A stretch of 64,000 bases of DNA from Callorhinus ursinus (GCF_003265705.1 NW_020312827.1:16306182-16370181), one strand, 5' to 3'. Shown: positions 46,574 through 58,154, counted from the first letter of the stretch. Notes: generated from the letters alone by a model not told the origin. Program-made: numbers and translations.

Positions 46574-46621
46574 TAGACTCTAATTTTATTTTTATTTTAT
46601 TTTTTTTAGACTCTAATTTTA
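46574..46621 (-). mobile_element. tail-only insertion with 15-bp target duplication
   Basis: TAGACTCTAATTTTA at 46574-46588 and again at 46607-46621 flank only 18 bp of T-rich sequence with TTTTA spacing. This has the look of an extremely 5'-truncated minus-strand retroelement of which only the A-rich tail was inserted. Confidence 0.65.
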
Positions 46622-46624
46622 GTT

Positions 46625-47400
46625 AGAGAATTTCACACATGCTGTTTGTTAATAAACTGAATAGCTAGATCTCCGGGGATCATGTATAAAAAATATCTAA
46701 GAGAAAAACTTTCCAGTTTTTCTGTTCTGGACATATGTACATTAAATTAATGAGTTAATTCTTAATTAAATTAAAATTCTTATAGCATTAGACAGTTTTT
46801 GATGGTGCATTTTACGTAGTAAAATGGTAAATGTCAGCTAATTGATCACAGGGGAGGAATACAGTCTGATAAACTTCACTATATGAACTACAATTAACTA
46901 CATTGCTATTGGTTTGCAAATTGTATTCATACACAGAGGGCAAAGAGGGATTGAAGAAAGAGGCAGGCTACCCCAGATTGGTGGCATGTTTAATAAGCAA
47001 GGGAATTTACGTGTGAGGCTTGTCTTGGGAGGAAGGATGTTTGTCTACTTGCAAGATGAGTAGCTTTCTGCAGCTGCCCGCCAGAATCTTAAAAGTTTAT
47101 ATAAAGTCTTTATCTGGGTTCAATTATATATACTGTTCAGTTGGTCTCAACAACACATTGCTCTCACTAAGCTATGTTTCTGAAAATGGGTCCAACTGTG
47201 AGAACAGTCGGCAGAGTGTACATTCTAAAGAAAGAGAAAGGGGTGATGAGCTTGTGATTGCTCAGGTCCAGTTCATGGTCAACTGGCGGTCACATCCCTC
47301 AATGACCTCCTTCACTTACAACAATGAATTACTCATCACTCTCAGTCCCAACCACTGGACACCCATTTCCTCACCCCCACCATAACAACATAGACAAGGT
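46625..47400. other. unassigned DNA with a 121-codon frame
   Basis: The plus frame at 47020-47385 is the longest one not explained by a repeat. It lacks a recognisable domain, signal peptide or splice context, and ends in Ser/Pro from C-rich DNA. I regard it as chance. The region may belong to an old LTR, but no diagnostic motif is seen. Confidence 0.35.
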
Positions 47401-47404
47401 TCAA

Positions 47405-47419
47405 ATACACACACACATG

Positions 47420-47451
<32 letters not shown>

Positions 47452-47452
47452 T
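47405..47452 (+). repeat. (CA)n microsatellite
   Basis: CA units from 47407, interrupted by TGCACG, then about 14 clean units. Confidence 0.96.
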
Positions 47453-47565
47453 CACAAATATTAACATGTGTCATTGGAAGCACTGCCACCCGTGCTAATG
47501 AAAAATGCTAACAGATTTGCAGTTAAGTAATAGTTATTTACACAAGAACCAGGGTTCTCCAGATT

Positions 47566-47794
47566 TCTCAGCTAATTTCTGTTTTTTTTTTAAAGATTTT
47601 ATTTATTCATTTGCTACACAGAGATACAGAGAGCATGAGCAGTGGGAGAGGCAGAGGGAGAGGGAGAAGCAGACTCCCAGCTGAGCCAGGATCCTGATGT
47701 GGGGCTCGATCCCAGGACCCTGAGATCATGACCTGAGCCGAAGGCAGACGCTTAACCATCTGAGCCACCCAGGCGCCCCTCTCAGCTAATTTCT
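47566..47794 (-). mobile_element. Can-SINE, minus orientation, intact TSD
   Basis: Perfect 15-bp duplication TCTCAGCTAATTTCT (47566-47580 and 47780-47794). Full length, ending 'tgagccacccaggcgcccc'. Confidence 0.97.
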
Positions 47795-47799
47795 AAAGT

Positions 47800-48398
47800 A
47801 AAACATAATGATCACCTTAGTAACAGAAATCTTAGAGTCTTTTACTTTAGTAAAAATGACTATGAAAAGATGAAATAAATGATGTCAGGAGACAGAAATG
47901 TCTGTGAAATGTTATCTCCAGCCAGATATGTGTCACTGGGGGAAATTGAAGTAAGACAAAGCTTTACATTCTCATTGTTCTTACAAGTTCTTTATTCTGA
48001 ATCAGACTAACTGCTACAGAGACATTAGAAGAAGTCATAATCACGGGTATTATCTCTCTTACAAGCATGGGAAAAATACCATTTTGTAGCACTTTTAGCT
48101 TGGCATGGGTTCCTTTTGATGGGGTCTTGGATAAGATCTAAATGGCTACGGATAATGCCTTATAAACACTGTTTCAACCAAAGCTCAACGTCTTGTGAAT
48201 ATAGTCTATTCATGTTTTGAAGGGAGAGCCAAACATTCAGTCAACAGAGGAAAAACACCCTCACTTTCTCCTTTATTCTAATACAAAGAGACAAACACCT
48301 ACCTTTATCTATGGTCCCACTGCAGAGCACCTACATGCTTGGACAGATTCTTTAACTGAAAAACTTCACCTCACCCCATTCAAAGCCTTACTTTGACC
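47800..48398. other. unassigned DNA
   Basis: No repeats or genes recognised. Confidence 0.4.
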
Positions 48399-48400
48399 AT

Positions 48401-48628
48401 TAAGAAAACACAGAAATTGGGCGCCTGGGTGGCTCAGTTGGTTAAGCGACTGCCTTCGGCTCAGGTCATGATCCCGGAGTCCTGGGATCGAGTCCCACAT
48501 CAGGCTCCCTGCTCGGCAGGGAGTCTGCTCCTCCCTCTGACCCTCTTCCCTCTCGTGCTATCTCTCATTCTCTCTCTCTCAAATAAATAAATAAAATCTT
48601 TAAAAAAAAAAAAGAAAACACAGAAATT
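48401..48628 (+). mobile_element. Can-SINE, plus orientation, intact TSD
   Basis: AAGAAAACACAGAAATT at 48402-48418 and 48612-48628 brackets a full copy starting GGGCGCCTGGGTGGCTCAG. Well preserved, so probably young. Confidence 0.97.
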
Positions 48629-48629
48629 A

Positions 48630-50398
48630 TAACTAAAACTACAAAAAAATTGCTAAGTATTCCATTCCTGCTTGAATTCTCCATTTTAATTTTGTTTTCA
48701 ATACCGGGCTGTTTCTTCAAACCCATGTCATGTAGCTAGGACATGTAACTGTTAAACTGATCTACATCATTTGCAACATATGCAGCTCCCGAATAATAAA
48801 ACTATTATACAATTAAGAAGTAGGCAATTAGAGATGGCTACTAAATACTCAAGACACCTAACAAAGATGCTTCAGAGAGACCATTGACTCATTTTATGGA
48901 TGTATTATAGATGCTTTTTGTCTAATACTTCCAGGAGAACAAGTGAAATTGTGATTTTTCAGTAACTGTCCAAATATTTCAAATTATAAGACATCTCACT
49001 TAAATATGCTTTTGTGACTGGGTCATGAAAATATTACAAAACTAGATTACTTGTTCGTGGTTATATCATAAACCAAATCAGAGAAAATTAATTTATCTGT
49101 AGCATCTTCTATTTTTTTCTCCCTTTCTTCCTCCCTCCCACCTTTCTTTCTCCTCTCTTTCCTTCCTTCACTCTACCCATGTTCAGTGTAACTCAAAGTC
49201 TAGAAAGTTAAATACACAAGAATCCAGTGAATTGAACTTGAAAGGCTTTGGTCATAACTTTTACTCTTTTGTGTATGTGTGTGTCTTTTTAAGTTAAAGT
49301 GAGTAAAACACGCTTATTATAAAGTGTTCAAACAATAAGAAGTAACATTCCTCTTTTAAAGCACTATTAAACTCTGGATGTATGTCTTTTTCTGATTTTT
49401 TAAAATGATTTTATCAAATCAAACACTATTTATTGAACATCTGGATTGCACTGGTAATAATCACTTGACCATGATAAATACAAGAAAAAAAATAATGAGT
49501 TTGTCTCTTCCCTCAGAGAGACAACCATATAGCACATGGAAATACATCTATTTGTATTAATAATTAGTCTGTTATGTAAGAAAGTATATTGGAGAGTGGT
49601 TAATTAAATGGGGTTACATGTCAGAAACATTTGGTACAGAAAATAAGCATGAATTCTAAAAAAAACAGGGACTTGATTTTTTTCCCCTGTGGCCCCCGTT
49701 CCCAATTCCTCTCCAAAAATTGGTTCTCTGTCTGGCCAAGGAAATGCTGGAAATGCTGGACAGATAGGCCTGGGAGACTGTGAATAGAACATGGGACTCA
49801 TTAGTGTTCAGACCAAAGAATTAATGCAGGACCGTTCCCCTCTGCACAGGAAGAGAGTCTGAGGACTTTTGACAGTGAACCTTGAAGCAAATATAAGAGG
49901 ATGGATCCCAGAAAGAGCTTGACTTCTTGGGATTAATAAACTCCTATAGAAAAGGAATGGCCATCCCATGATGGAGGAACCACCGACATCCCTCCCTTTG
50001 GGAACTTGTGGGGAAACATATCGGGTAGAACGATGTTGGTAGCACTACTGTTTGGAAATGAGACACAGACAAGCCCTTCCTAGTGCCTCAGCAGAACTTG
50101 AGAACTCAAGTCAAGGCTGTCTAATGCTGGCCCAGGGTCAACTCTATACTCTTGAGTGGTAGCTGGCATGGCCGAGCCTCAAGGAGAGAGCAAAAAAGAG
50201 CATTTATATGTTGCTACGGGGATCTGGCAGCCAAAGAGATGACAATTCAGCATACGTTAAGAAGAATCTATTTGCTGTGGGGAAAATAAACAAATTATTG
50301 AAGGAGACAAATGACAACAACAATAGCAACAAAAAAAGAACATAAAAACATGAAAATGAAGTGGTTCTATTACAGCTCCAAAAAGTCTTTTTGATGCT
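48630..50398. other. unassigned DNA; CCTT tract and a less AT-rich segment
   Basis: A TTCC/CTTT pyrimidine tract lies at 49122-49170. 49385-49480 shows a faint MIR/L2-like 'atttattgaacatctggatt'. 49600-50200 is less AT-rich and free of simple repeats; small frames there have no resemblance to known proteins. Confidence 0.4.
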
Positions 50399-50399
50399 A

Positions 50400-50610
50400 A
50401 ACACACAGTATTTTTTAAAATTTTATTTGAGAGAGACAGAGAGAGCGCACCAGCAGGGAGAGACACAGAGAGAGAGGGAGAAACAGACTCTCCTGCCAAG
50501 CAGGGAGCCCGATGAGGGGCTCGATCCCAGGACCCTGGGATCTTGACCTGAGCAGAAGGCAGATGCTTAACCAACTGAGCCACCCAGGCACCCCAACACA
50601 CAGTATTTTT
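50400..50610 (-). mobile_element. Can-SINE, minus orientation (left arm of inverted pair)
   Basis: AACACACAGTATTTTT at 50400-50415 and 50595-50610 is a perfect 16-bp target duplication. Copy ends 'tgagccacccaggcacccc'. Confidence 0.97.
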
Positions 50611-50865
50611 GAACTATGAAATTGGGGTGCCTGGGTGGCACAGTTGGTTAAGCGTTGGACTCTTCGATTTGGCTCAGGTCGTGATCTCAGGGTCCTGAGA
50701 TTGAGTCCCGCCTCGGGCTCTGCTCCCCACCTTGGGTTCTGAGTTCAGCGTGGACTCTGTTAGAGATTCTCTCTTCCTCTCCCTCTGACTCTCCTACTCA
50801 TGTTCTCTCTCTCTCTCAAATAAATGAATAAATCTTAAAAGAAATAAAAAATAAACTATGGAATT
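50611..50865 (+). mobile_element. Can-SINE, plus orientation (right arm of inverted pair)
   Basis: Flanks GAACTATGAAATT (50611-50623) and AAACTATGGAATT (50853-50865) are an aged duplication. Copy begins GGGGTGCCTGGGTGGCACAG and is more diverged than its left neighbour. Confidence 0.96.
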
Positions 50866-52790
50866 AAGCAGATTAACTGAATGGAAGGGGCTCACTTTGG
50901 AAATCTATTAGTGGCTTGGAATATCAAATACAAAAAAAAAAAAGCTTAAAACACACCAAGATTCAAAAAGAGATAGAAATCATGAAGTAAAAGGCAAAAG
51001 ACTAAGAAGCGAGATATAGGGGACCTCCAATGAATTAGAACTGAACCAGAAATAGAAGAAAAAAAATGGATAAACTGAAGAGAGGTTATTCCCAAACAAC
51101 TGAAAACAAAATCTAACTAAAAATGGAACACATAGAGTAGAAGCCTTTTTCATTTCAAAAAAAAAAAAAAGCTTTAGGCAGATCCTTGTAAAATTTCTAG
51201 ATTTCAATAATTAAAAACAAAACAAAATAAAACAATAACAATTTAAAAGTCTTCCAGAGAAAGCCTGAGAAAAGAAGAACTACTACCCAAGCATTTCATT
51301 TCAACCCAAGATATTATTTACTTGTCAGGGTAAAAAAAAAAATACAGTATTTGCAAAAATTCATGCAAAGTATGACCCATATATCTGAACTGAAGAAAAT
51401 ATTTAAGAATGAATTCTACAAAATAGCATGAGGGGCAAAGAGCTCCATATAGGGAAGGATGGAGAATAGAGAAGCTATGAAGGAACAACTCTTGTGGGAT
51501 CAGAACATAAATACATGTTAATCTATATACAATTTCCATTTTTAAAAAATTCCCAAATATTGATAATTTCACATGGTTCAAATCCTTTCAACACATATGG
51601 GCTGAAGAATGAATGGGAAGGGGAGATGGGGAGAGTAAAAAATATTTTAAAGATTTTATTTTAATGAGTTGGGAGAAAACAGTAGGAGGAAAAATAGAGC
51701 ATTTTTACTGAAAGGGATAGAAGACATCTTGTTTTCATATAATGGTAAGGAAATGTGTGTTTGCTTTGAATTATCAGAAAAGGAAGTTAATGGATAAAAG
51801 AACACAGAGTAAACAGTAACTTGGAAACATGAGCAAAATTAAACGAAAGAAAAAGGAAAATGAACAAACAAAAACCTAAACGGTAAACCTCAAGTAAGAT
51901 GGGAAGAATAAAGCATTTTTTTTTTACATCCAATGAAAATGTTTTCTTTCCTCCATTAAAGGATTGTTTGGTTGTGTTAACAAACAAAACACAATCTGTG
52001 TGCTTCATGAGAAATAAATTTAAAACTGTGCAAAACTGAAACACTGGACTGCTATTCCTTGGCCTCATCTCATCTCTGATGCTCATTTCTGTCAGACCGT
52101 ATCCATGACTGGCCACCCAGCAAGAGCATCATCCCTCACCCAGTCCTGAGTCCAATCCCATGTCACTCTCTGGCTGAGGATGATGGCTGGTTGCCAGAAA
52201 TCCAGATGGGAAAGACTCAGGATGGGGATGAGTTTATGTCTTGTGAAAATTAAAATATCCTAAAGATGAATTAAGTGAAGCTTTAACTTTTAGGTCTCCT
52301 GAAACTGTCTCCATCAAAATGGCCACTACAAATCGTCTCTTCAAAATGTCATGTATACTGTAACTTCAGTTGTTCTTTATAGTCAATGACTGAATGAAGT
52401 CAATTTATGAACAGAGATACTATTTTGTTTTGCAGGGTTTTACTAATCAATGAGAGCATATGGACAATTACATTTGATAGCTCAAGGAATTACAGAGACA
52501 AAAATAACCTAGTTTTTAAAACATGGCACATAACGACCTTCACAGTGCATGGATGAAGGTTATGGAGTTCACATGAGAAGGGGAAGAACTAGAGATGATA
52601 GAAATATAGGGAGGGGAAAGCCTAGATCTCATTCTTAGAGTTCATGTAGACAATCTCTCCAGCTCTAAAATGTTTTGGTAAGCTACTGAGTAACGGCATA
52701 AAGGGCTACTTTTGACTATGTTCATCTATTTTTTATGCTCCTTCACCCTAGGATTCAGTGTCCTTATGTTATAAAAATTCCAATATATAA
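50866..52790. other. unassigned A-rich DNA
   Basis: Several A11-A14 runs (for example 50933-50943, 51158-51170). 50950-51600 might be old LINE debris but no diagnostic box is visible. The 109-codon minus frame at 51787-52116 shows no domain. Confidence 0.4.
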
Positions 52791-52796
52791 TATATT

Positions 52797-53168
52797 GTAT
52801 TAGCTTTTTAGGGCTGCCATAACAATGGCCACAAGATGGGTGTTTAAAACAACACAAGTGTATGGTTTCACATTTCTGGAGTTTAGAAATCTAACCTAAA
52901 TCAAGGTGTCAGCAGGGGTCTGCTCTCACTGAAAGCTTCAGGAGAGACTGTTCCATGCCTTTCTGTTAGCTTCAGTTGTTGCCAATAACACTGCCTCTTG
53001 TCACATGACATTTTCCCTGTATGCCTGTGTGTCTCTTCTCTTCTTAACATGACACCAGTCATATTGGATTAAGGGTCTGCCTTATCTCTATGATTTCATC
53101 TTACTTAACTAATTCAACTACAATTAACGTATTTCCAAATAAGGTCAGATTCTGAGATTCTAGGAATG
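52797..53168 (-). mobile_element. MLT1-type (ERVL-MaLR) LTR, minus strand
   Basis: 'gtattagctttttagggctg', 'ataacaatggccacaagatg', 'tctaacctaaatcaaggtgt', 'gtctgccttatctctatgat' and 'tatttccaaataaggtcaga' are MLT1 boxes in complementary order. The LTR 5' end (right side here) is missing. Confidence 0.75.
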
Positions 53169-53186
53169 ATATAATTCAGCAGTATA

Positions 53187-53187
<1 letters not shown>

Positions 53188-53227
<40 letters not shown>
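53188..53227 (+). repeat. (GT)n microsatellite
   Basis: About 18 GT units with one GC near the start. Confidence 0.96.
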
Positions 53228-53228
<1 letters not shown>

Positions 53229-53229
53229 A

Positions 53230-54575
53230 CACTGTCCAACCCAGCACAAGAAGTAACTTAGCTAAATGGTCTTAGTTAACCCCAGGCATTTGCTTTTAAA
53301 TACTAACCTCTAACCATAGAATAAAATGCTTTTTTCTACCTGTTAACCTGATTTGGACTATCAACATTTAGAGAGGTAACAAAAGGAGAGAAGGACTGTC
53401 TCAGGTCCTTAAAATCACAGCATTTATGCTCGAACCCTCTCTCCCTAATTGTTCATTGTTAAGAAGTGTACGGACATGGCCTGAGGCCACCCTCTTAATT
53501 AAATCACATAGAGAGCAACCACATCAGAGAATTCACAATGGCCAACAGAATAATTGCTTGACCCCATGGTTGGACAGTCTGTAAGCAGACTTGCAAATTG
53601 GCAAGCAGAGCTTAAGTGTCAAAAATGGATAGCGGTCTCACAATGAATTACATCAGATCACAGAGTGGTGTGCCTTTATCAATTGTGACTTACAACGTGG
53701 CAAGAGCAGAGAGAAATGGATATAAATATGACCCTGATATTTTTGCACCCAAGTGTCAGTTCAGAAACAAAGACTCTGCTTTCAGGGCATGATCACAATG
53801 GACCTGCTGTTCAAAGATGGGGACAGAGATCTTTAAACCCACAGAGGATGAGTGATAGACTAAGGTTTATACCTAGCTACTTAATAACAAAATCCAAAAT
53901 GTAACAAAAGAGTTTTGGTCTCCACTGCCCAGCTGTCAGTTTCCAGTCAGCACTCCACCAACACCAGGAAAAACAAAACAAAGTAAAACAAAACAAAACA
54001 AAACAAAACAAAACAAAAAAAACCAAACTACATAAAGCTCACCATTGATAAAATGGTTCTTGCATTTTAAACCTAAATTAAGAAAAATGTAAAAGAAAAA
54101 AAATTAAGAGCGAAGAAAGCGTGGGAGTATTGAACAGGAATTTGGGACAGACCGAGTTAGTTTTGGCAGAAAGATTATTTCAGGGCTCCCGTGACAGTGA
54201 CTAGTAACACATGCTTTGAGCTCCTTGTTCAACAAATGCTTATTTGGTTGGTACATTTGCCGTTGGAACTACAAAAATGCTCCAGTTGGCTGGATGTTTA
54301 ACAAGCTTCTCTTTGGGAATTCAGCGTCTGTCAGGTGAATCAGAACAAGGGTTCCACTTATGGGAAGCAAGAGAAAAATTATATCTAATGAGCTGCTAAT
54401 TCCAAGTATTTATTGAGTTTTCCAAGGCATGTTCAAATCAGACCTAAGTTAAAAGGCTAATATGTGTTTTTGATGATCTTTGAAAACTATTCACAGAGAA
54501 AAACTAGACTGAACTTTTTATTAGTGAAAACACTTCTTGAAACCCTATGAGATGATGAATCTCTTACCAAGTGCC
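53230..54575. other. unassigned DNA
   Basis: Only the (AAAAC)n at 53983-54018 is recognisable. Small frame at 53716-53904 has no resemblance to a known protein. Confidence 0.4.
53983..54018 (+). repeat. (AAAAC)n microsatellite
   Basis: About seven AAAAC units, probably from an A-rich retroelement tail. Confidence 0.93.
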
Positions 54576-54579
54576 TTAT

Positions 54580-54765
54580 CTAGGCTGTTATTTAAATCCT
54601 CACAATTGTCCTGGCCTGAGTGCTTTCTTTCCATTTTATAGGTGAGGAAACACGCTGTGTGAAATCCAGGGACTTGCCCGTGGTCATGTCACGAGCATGT
54701 TGCAGAACTGGAATTAGAAACTACCGGACTTCAGAGATTTTGCACGTACTCTGTTCTAATGTCTC
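54580..54765 (-). mobile_element. MIR SINE
   Basis: 'aaatcctcacaattgtcctg', 'attttataggtgaggaaaca', 'gggacttgcccgtggtcatg' and 'gcagaactggaattagaaac' are MIR boxes in complementary order. The 109-codon frame at 54620-54949 runs through it and is not a gene. Confidence 0.8.
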
Positions 54766-54769
54766 CCCA

Positions 54770-55410
54770 GAAAATGATGCGCCTAGAAAAAAAGACTTGG
54801 TGAAGGTATGCAGTCCTATCCCTCCCACTCTACACCGCAGGGCATTTCAGAACCAGGTGCTGAAGCGATTGTACACAAGTCACATGACAAAGTCAGGATG
54901 CATATTGGTCTTCTGGCTTCCTCAGAGGAACCATATTTCTTTTTTGTAATACCTTTTTAATATGGGAGATACCTTGAGACTTAAATGTTTTCACGTAGAC
55001 CCAGAATTGAACCACTATACAGATAGCTGGTTCCTGGAAGATGGAGTTGATAACAACACGCAGACATTTTATGTCAGAGTAATGTGGATCAACCGTCTTT
55101 TCTCGTAACTGACTTGGTTACATAGTATGGAAGGGAGCATGTGGTGCTTGCTTTTTACAACATTCTCTCTCACTGGCTTTCAAAACAATATTTGTCAGAA
55201 CAAAAAGTTGATCCAATTGCACTCCTTGGTTCATCGGCCTTGGTCATCTCCAATCTCTACAAAGAAATTCATATTTTTTCATGTTTTTCCCCTTACCATC
55301 TCCATTCACCTCTATTGTTCCTGTCCCCCGAATAAGTATACACTCTGACTTGTTTTCCATATGTTCTTAATATTGCAGCACAATAGGACATGCTTTTTGT
55401 ATATGTTTTT
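54770..55410. other. unassigned DNA
   Basis: Nothing recognised besides short chance frames. Confidence 0.4.
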
Positions 55411-55412
55411 AA

Positions 55413-55731
55413 TACAGTTGACCCTTGAACAACATGAGTTTGAACCACATGGGGCCACCTACACACAGATTTTTTTTATATAAATACTGAAAATATAATT
55501 TCTCTTCCTTATGATTTTCTTAATAATGTCTTTTCTCTAGTTTACATCATTGTAATAGTTACATAACATACAAAGTATGTGTTAATCAATTATGTTATCA
55601 GTAAAGTTTCTGGTTAATAGAAGGCTATTTGTAGGTTAAGTTTTTGGGGTGTCAAAGTTATATGTGGATTTTCGACTGTGAGGGCGTGGCATCTTAACCC
55701 CTACCTCCAAGTTGTTCAAGGGTCAACTGTA
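55413..55731 (+). mobile_element. MER2-type Tigger MITE, complete with TIRs and TA TSD
   Basis: Left end CAGTTGACCCTTGAACAAC (55415-55433) and right end GTTGTTCAAGGGTCAACTG (55711-55729) are exact inverted repeats over 19 bp, flanked by TA on both sides. Interior matches the family ('tctcttccttatgattttct', 'gtggattttcgactgtgagg'). No transposase. Confidence 0.93.
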
Positions 55732-55769
55732 TACATAAATAAAATTGTGGCACAAAACTTATTTTTTCT

Positions 55770-56215
55770 CACTTGACATTTAATGATAAAGGATTTCAAA
55801 CAGTAATTACAGCAAAGTTGTAAGAATTTTACATCGATCATCCTTATACCTGTTTTTCAGATTCAACTATTAATATTTTCTTTTTTTTTAAAGATTTTAT
55901 TTATTTGACAGAGAGAGACACAAAGAGAGAGAGGGAACACAAGCAGGGGGAGTGGGAGAGGGAGAGGCAGGCTTCCCGCCGAGCAGGGAGCCCGATGTGG
56001 GGCTCGATCCCAGGACCCCGGGATCATGACCTGAGCCGAAGGCAGATGCTTAATGACTGAGCCACCCAGGCGCCCCAACCATTAATATTTTTGTCCATCT
56101 ATTTATCCCTCTATCTATCCATTAAACTCTCATCTGTTGAGATCATTTCAAAGTCCATTGCAGATACATTACATTTCTGCCTAAATGTATCAGTATGTAT
56201 AGTGTTACCTAGTGC
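55770..56215. mobile_element. old repeat (probably L1-derived), split by a Can-SINE
   Basis: 'cttatacctgtttttcagat' and, beyond the SINE, 'tctgttgagatcatttcaaa', 'gtccattgcagatacattac' and 'taaatgtatcagtatgta' follow a common old repeat ('ttgagagtaagttgcagacatcatgacacttcac'-like). Confidence 0.45.
55865..56091 (-). mobile_element. Can-SINE, minus orientation
   Basis: Flanks AACTATTAATATTTT (55865-55879) and AACCATTAATATTTT (56077-56091) differ by one base. Full length; ends 'tgagccacccaggcgcccc'. Confidence 0.96.
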
Positions 56216-56870
56216 TGAAGAGAGCAGAGGGGAACGTTTCCTTACAGGGAGATAAGGAGCCCTCATACTCTGTGCTGTGCATATCACCTTGTTCAGGAAT
56301 ACCTTCTCTTGTTCTAGGCTCCCCTTTCTTTGTTCTGCTTAAGTGTGTGTGCATCATATGACACCTGTCCAAATCACTGCTCTATCTCTTCCTGGAAGGG
56401 AGGGAACATGATCCTTCTCCTGCAGTGTAAGAAGAGTATGTGCAGAGCATCTCCCTGCTGTGGCTGTGGGATGAGACCCACGGGATGTGGAGGACCTATA
56501 CTCACCCCTGATGCAGACCATGCTCTGTCTTGCTCTATGTGAGTAAAACATTGTTCCATCAGGTGCCTGTGTGAGTCTTATCTTTCTTGGCATCCCCAAC
56601 ACCTGTGAACCATGCAGGGGGTTGCCATCTTGGAATTGCTGCTCCTGGGGGGAGGTAACAAGTGTCATTTGCTTGACATTTCCCTTACCCCTTGCTTTTC
56701 TCAGCAACTTGAAGACTCATACACTTCCCTTTAACTTCTGCAGTATCTTTAGAATTAGGCCAGAGAGGGTCATACTAACCCATGATTAATTTCCATCTTG
56801 TTAAGAGTTCAATATTGAAATAAAAGGTGTTTTGTTTATTTTTATAGTCATAATTACAATTACATAACTT
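56216..56870. other. less AT-rich unassigned block
   Basis: 56230-56720 is less AT-rich, and long overlapping frames occur on both strands (plus 56330-56542, minus 56354-56707). This mutual overlap, and 'gtgagtaaaacattgttcca' near 56539 resembling an LTR polyadenylation region, suggest an LTR remnant rather than a gene. Family not assigned. Confidence 0.35.
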
Positions 56871-56889
56871 TTTGTTCATTTTATCACTA

Positions 56890-57058
56890 GTTTTGGAAAT
56901 TTTATCTAAAATTACAAATATTCCTCTTCAAAGTAGAATAATATCCAATTGGATAAATGTACTATGGCTAATTTAACCATATCCATAGTTTTGGAATATA
57001 AGCTTTCATCATTTGGAAATGATGTTGCAATGAACAGTTGTTTTTTTTTTTTTTTAAT
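56890..57058 (-). mobile_element. old L1 ORF2 fragment, minus strand
   Basis: 'agaataatatccaattggat', 'aaccatatccatagttttgg' and 'gatgttgcaatgaacagttg' are the complement of the ORF2 3' region ('gctgctatgaacattc'-like). It resumes at about 57835. Confidence 0.55.
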
Positions 57059-57059
57059 C

Positions 57060-57291
57060 TACATGTACTAGTTTTCTTTTTTTTTAAGATTTTATTTATT
57101 TATTTGACAGAGAAAGACACAGCGAGAGAGGGAACACAAGCAGGGGGAGTGGGAGAGGGAGAAGCAGGCTTCCTGCAGAGCAGGGAGCTTGATGCGGGGC
57201 TCGATCCCAAGACTCTGGGACCATGACCTGAGCTGAAGGCAGACGCTTAACGACTGAGCCACCCAGGCGCCCCTACATGTACTAGTTTTCT
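57060..57291 (-). mobile_element. Can-SINE, minus orientation, intact TSD
   Basis: Perfect 18-bp duplication TACATGTACTAGTTTTCT (57060-57077 and 57274-57291). Full length. It inserted in the first bases of the MaLR-like LTR that follows. Confidence 0.97.
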
Positions 57292-57594
57292 GTGTGATAA
57301 AGTACCATAAACTTGTTGGCTTAAAGCAACAGAAATTTATTCTCTCACAGTCCTGGGGGTCAGAGGTCCGAAATCGGTAACACCGGATCAGATTCAAAGT
57401 CCTGGCTGAGTTGTTCTCCCTCTGAAGTTTCTAAGATAGAATCCATACCTTCCCTCTTCCAACTTGTGTTGTGTAGTCTGCCAGCCAGCATTCCCTAGTA
57501 AATGCCACATCACTGCAGTCTTCAAGGTGAACATCTTCAAATCGCTCTCTGTTCCGGGTCCACGTCACCATCCCCTGTGCGCGTGCTCATGCTG

Positions 57595-57635
<41 letters not shown>

Positions 57636-57825
57636 TCCCTCTGCCTCACCCTTATAAAGATGCCTGTGGTAAAGTGTAAGGCCTGCTGGGTATTCCGGGA
57701 TAATACTCCGATCTCAAGATTCATAATTTCATCACACCTGCAAAATCTTTACCACATAAGGCAATATTTACAAGTTCCAGGAATTGGGATATGATATCTT
57801 TGGATGTCATGATTCAGGCTTTTAC
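57283..57825 (-). mobile_element. MaLR-like LTR, minus strand, with (GT)n
   Basis: 'gtactagttttctgtgtgat', 'caacagaaatttattctctc', 'cagtcctgggggtcagaggt', 'gcctgctgggtattccggga' and 'ggaattgggatatgatatct' are consecutive LTR boxes in complementary order. A (GT)19 microsatellite lies inside at 57596-57634. Confidence 0.6.
57596..57634 (+). repeat. (GT)n microsatellite
   Basis: About 19 clean GT units. The Val/Cys frames across it are artefacts. Confidence 0.97.
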
Positions 57826-57834
57826 ACAATATTT

Positions 57835-58150
57835 ATAGTTTTACTTGTAACTTCTTCTCAAGATTAGCAAAACTAGATCAATGGAGATAAAAACTGAAGG
57901 CCCCAATATATAGTCATCATATTTTTCAAAGTCAATGCTCTTATTTACACCCACTCCAACAATATATGAGAGCATCTTTTTGAGTGACAAGTTGTCTGCA
58001 TTTTGAACTACTATTTCAGGTGAGAGATAGGATATGAATTGTATCTTCTTGATTATTAGTACAAAGGAATATTTTTCTGTTTCCTTCATCGTGAATTTTC
58101 TGCATTTTAAGTATTATATTTGTGGTTAGCTGTTTTTCCTCAATACGTGA
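57835..58150 (-). mobile_element. old L1 ORF2 fragment, minus strand, continuation
   Basis: 'ttatttacacccactccaac' followed by 'aatatatgagagcatct' is the complement of the 'acactgttggtgggaatgcaa' ORF2 region, continuing the piece at 56890-57058. Confidence 0.5.
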
Positions 58151-58154
58151 TATA

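Noticed and set aside
47020..47385. 121-codon plus-strand open frame
   Set aside because: No domain, signal, splice context or codon bias is evident, and it ends in low-complexity Ser/Pro. A chance frame of this length is expected in 64 kb.
54620..54949. 109-codon frame
   Set aside because: Its first part is a MIR SINE in antisense; the rest has no family resemblance.
56330..56789. Overlapping frames of 70-117 codons on both strands
   Set aside because: Mutual overlap and lack of any recognisable domain; the block looks like a decayed LTR.
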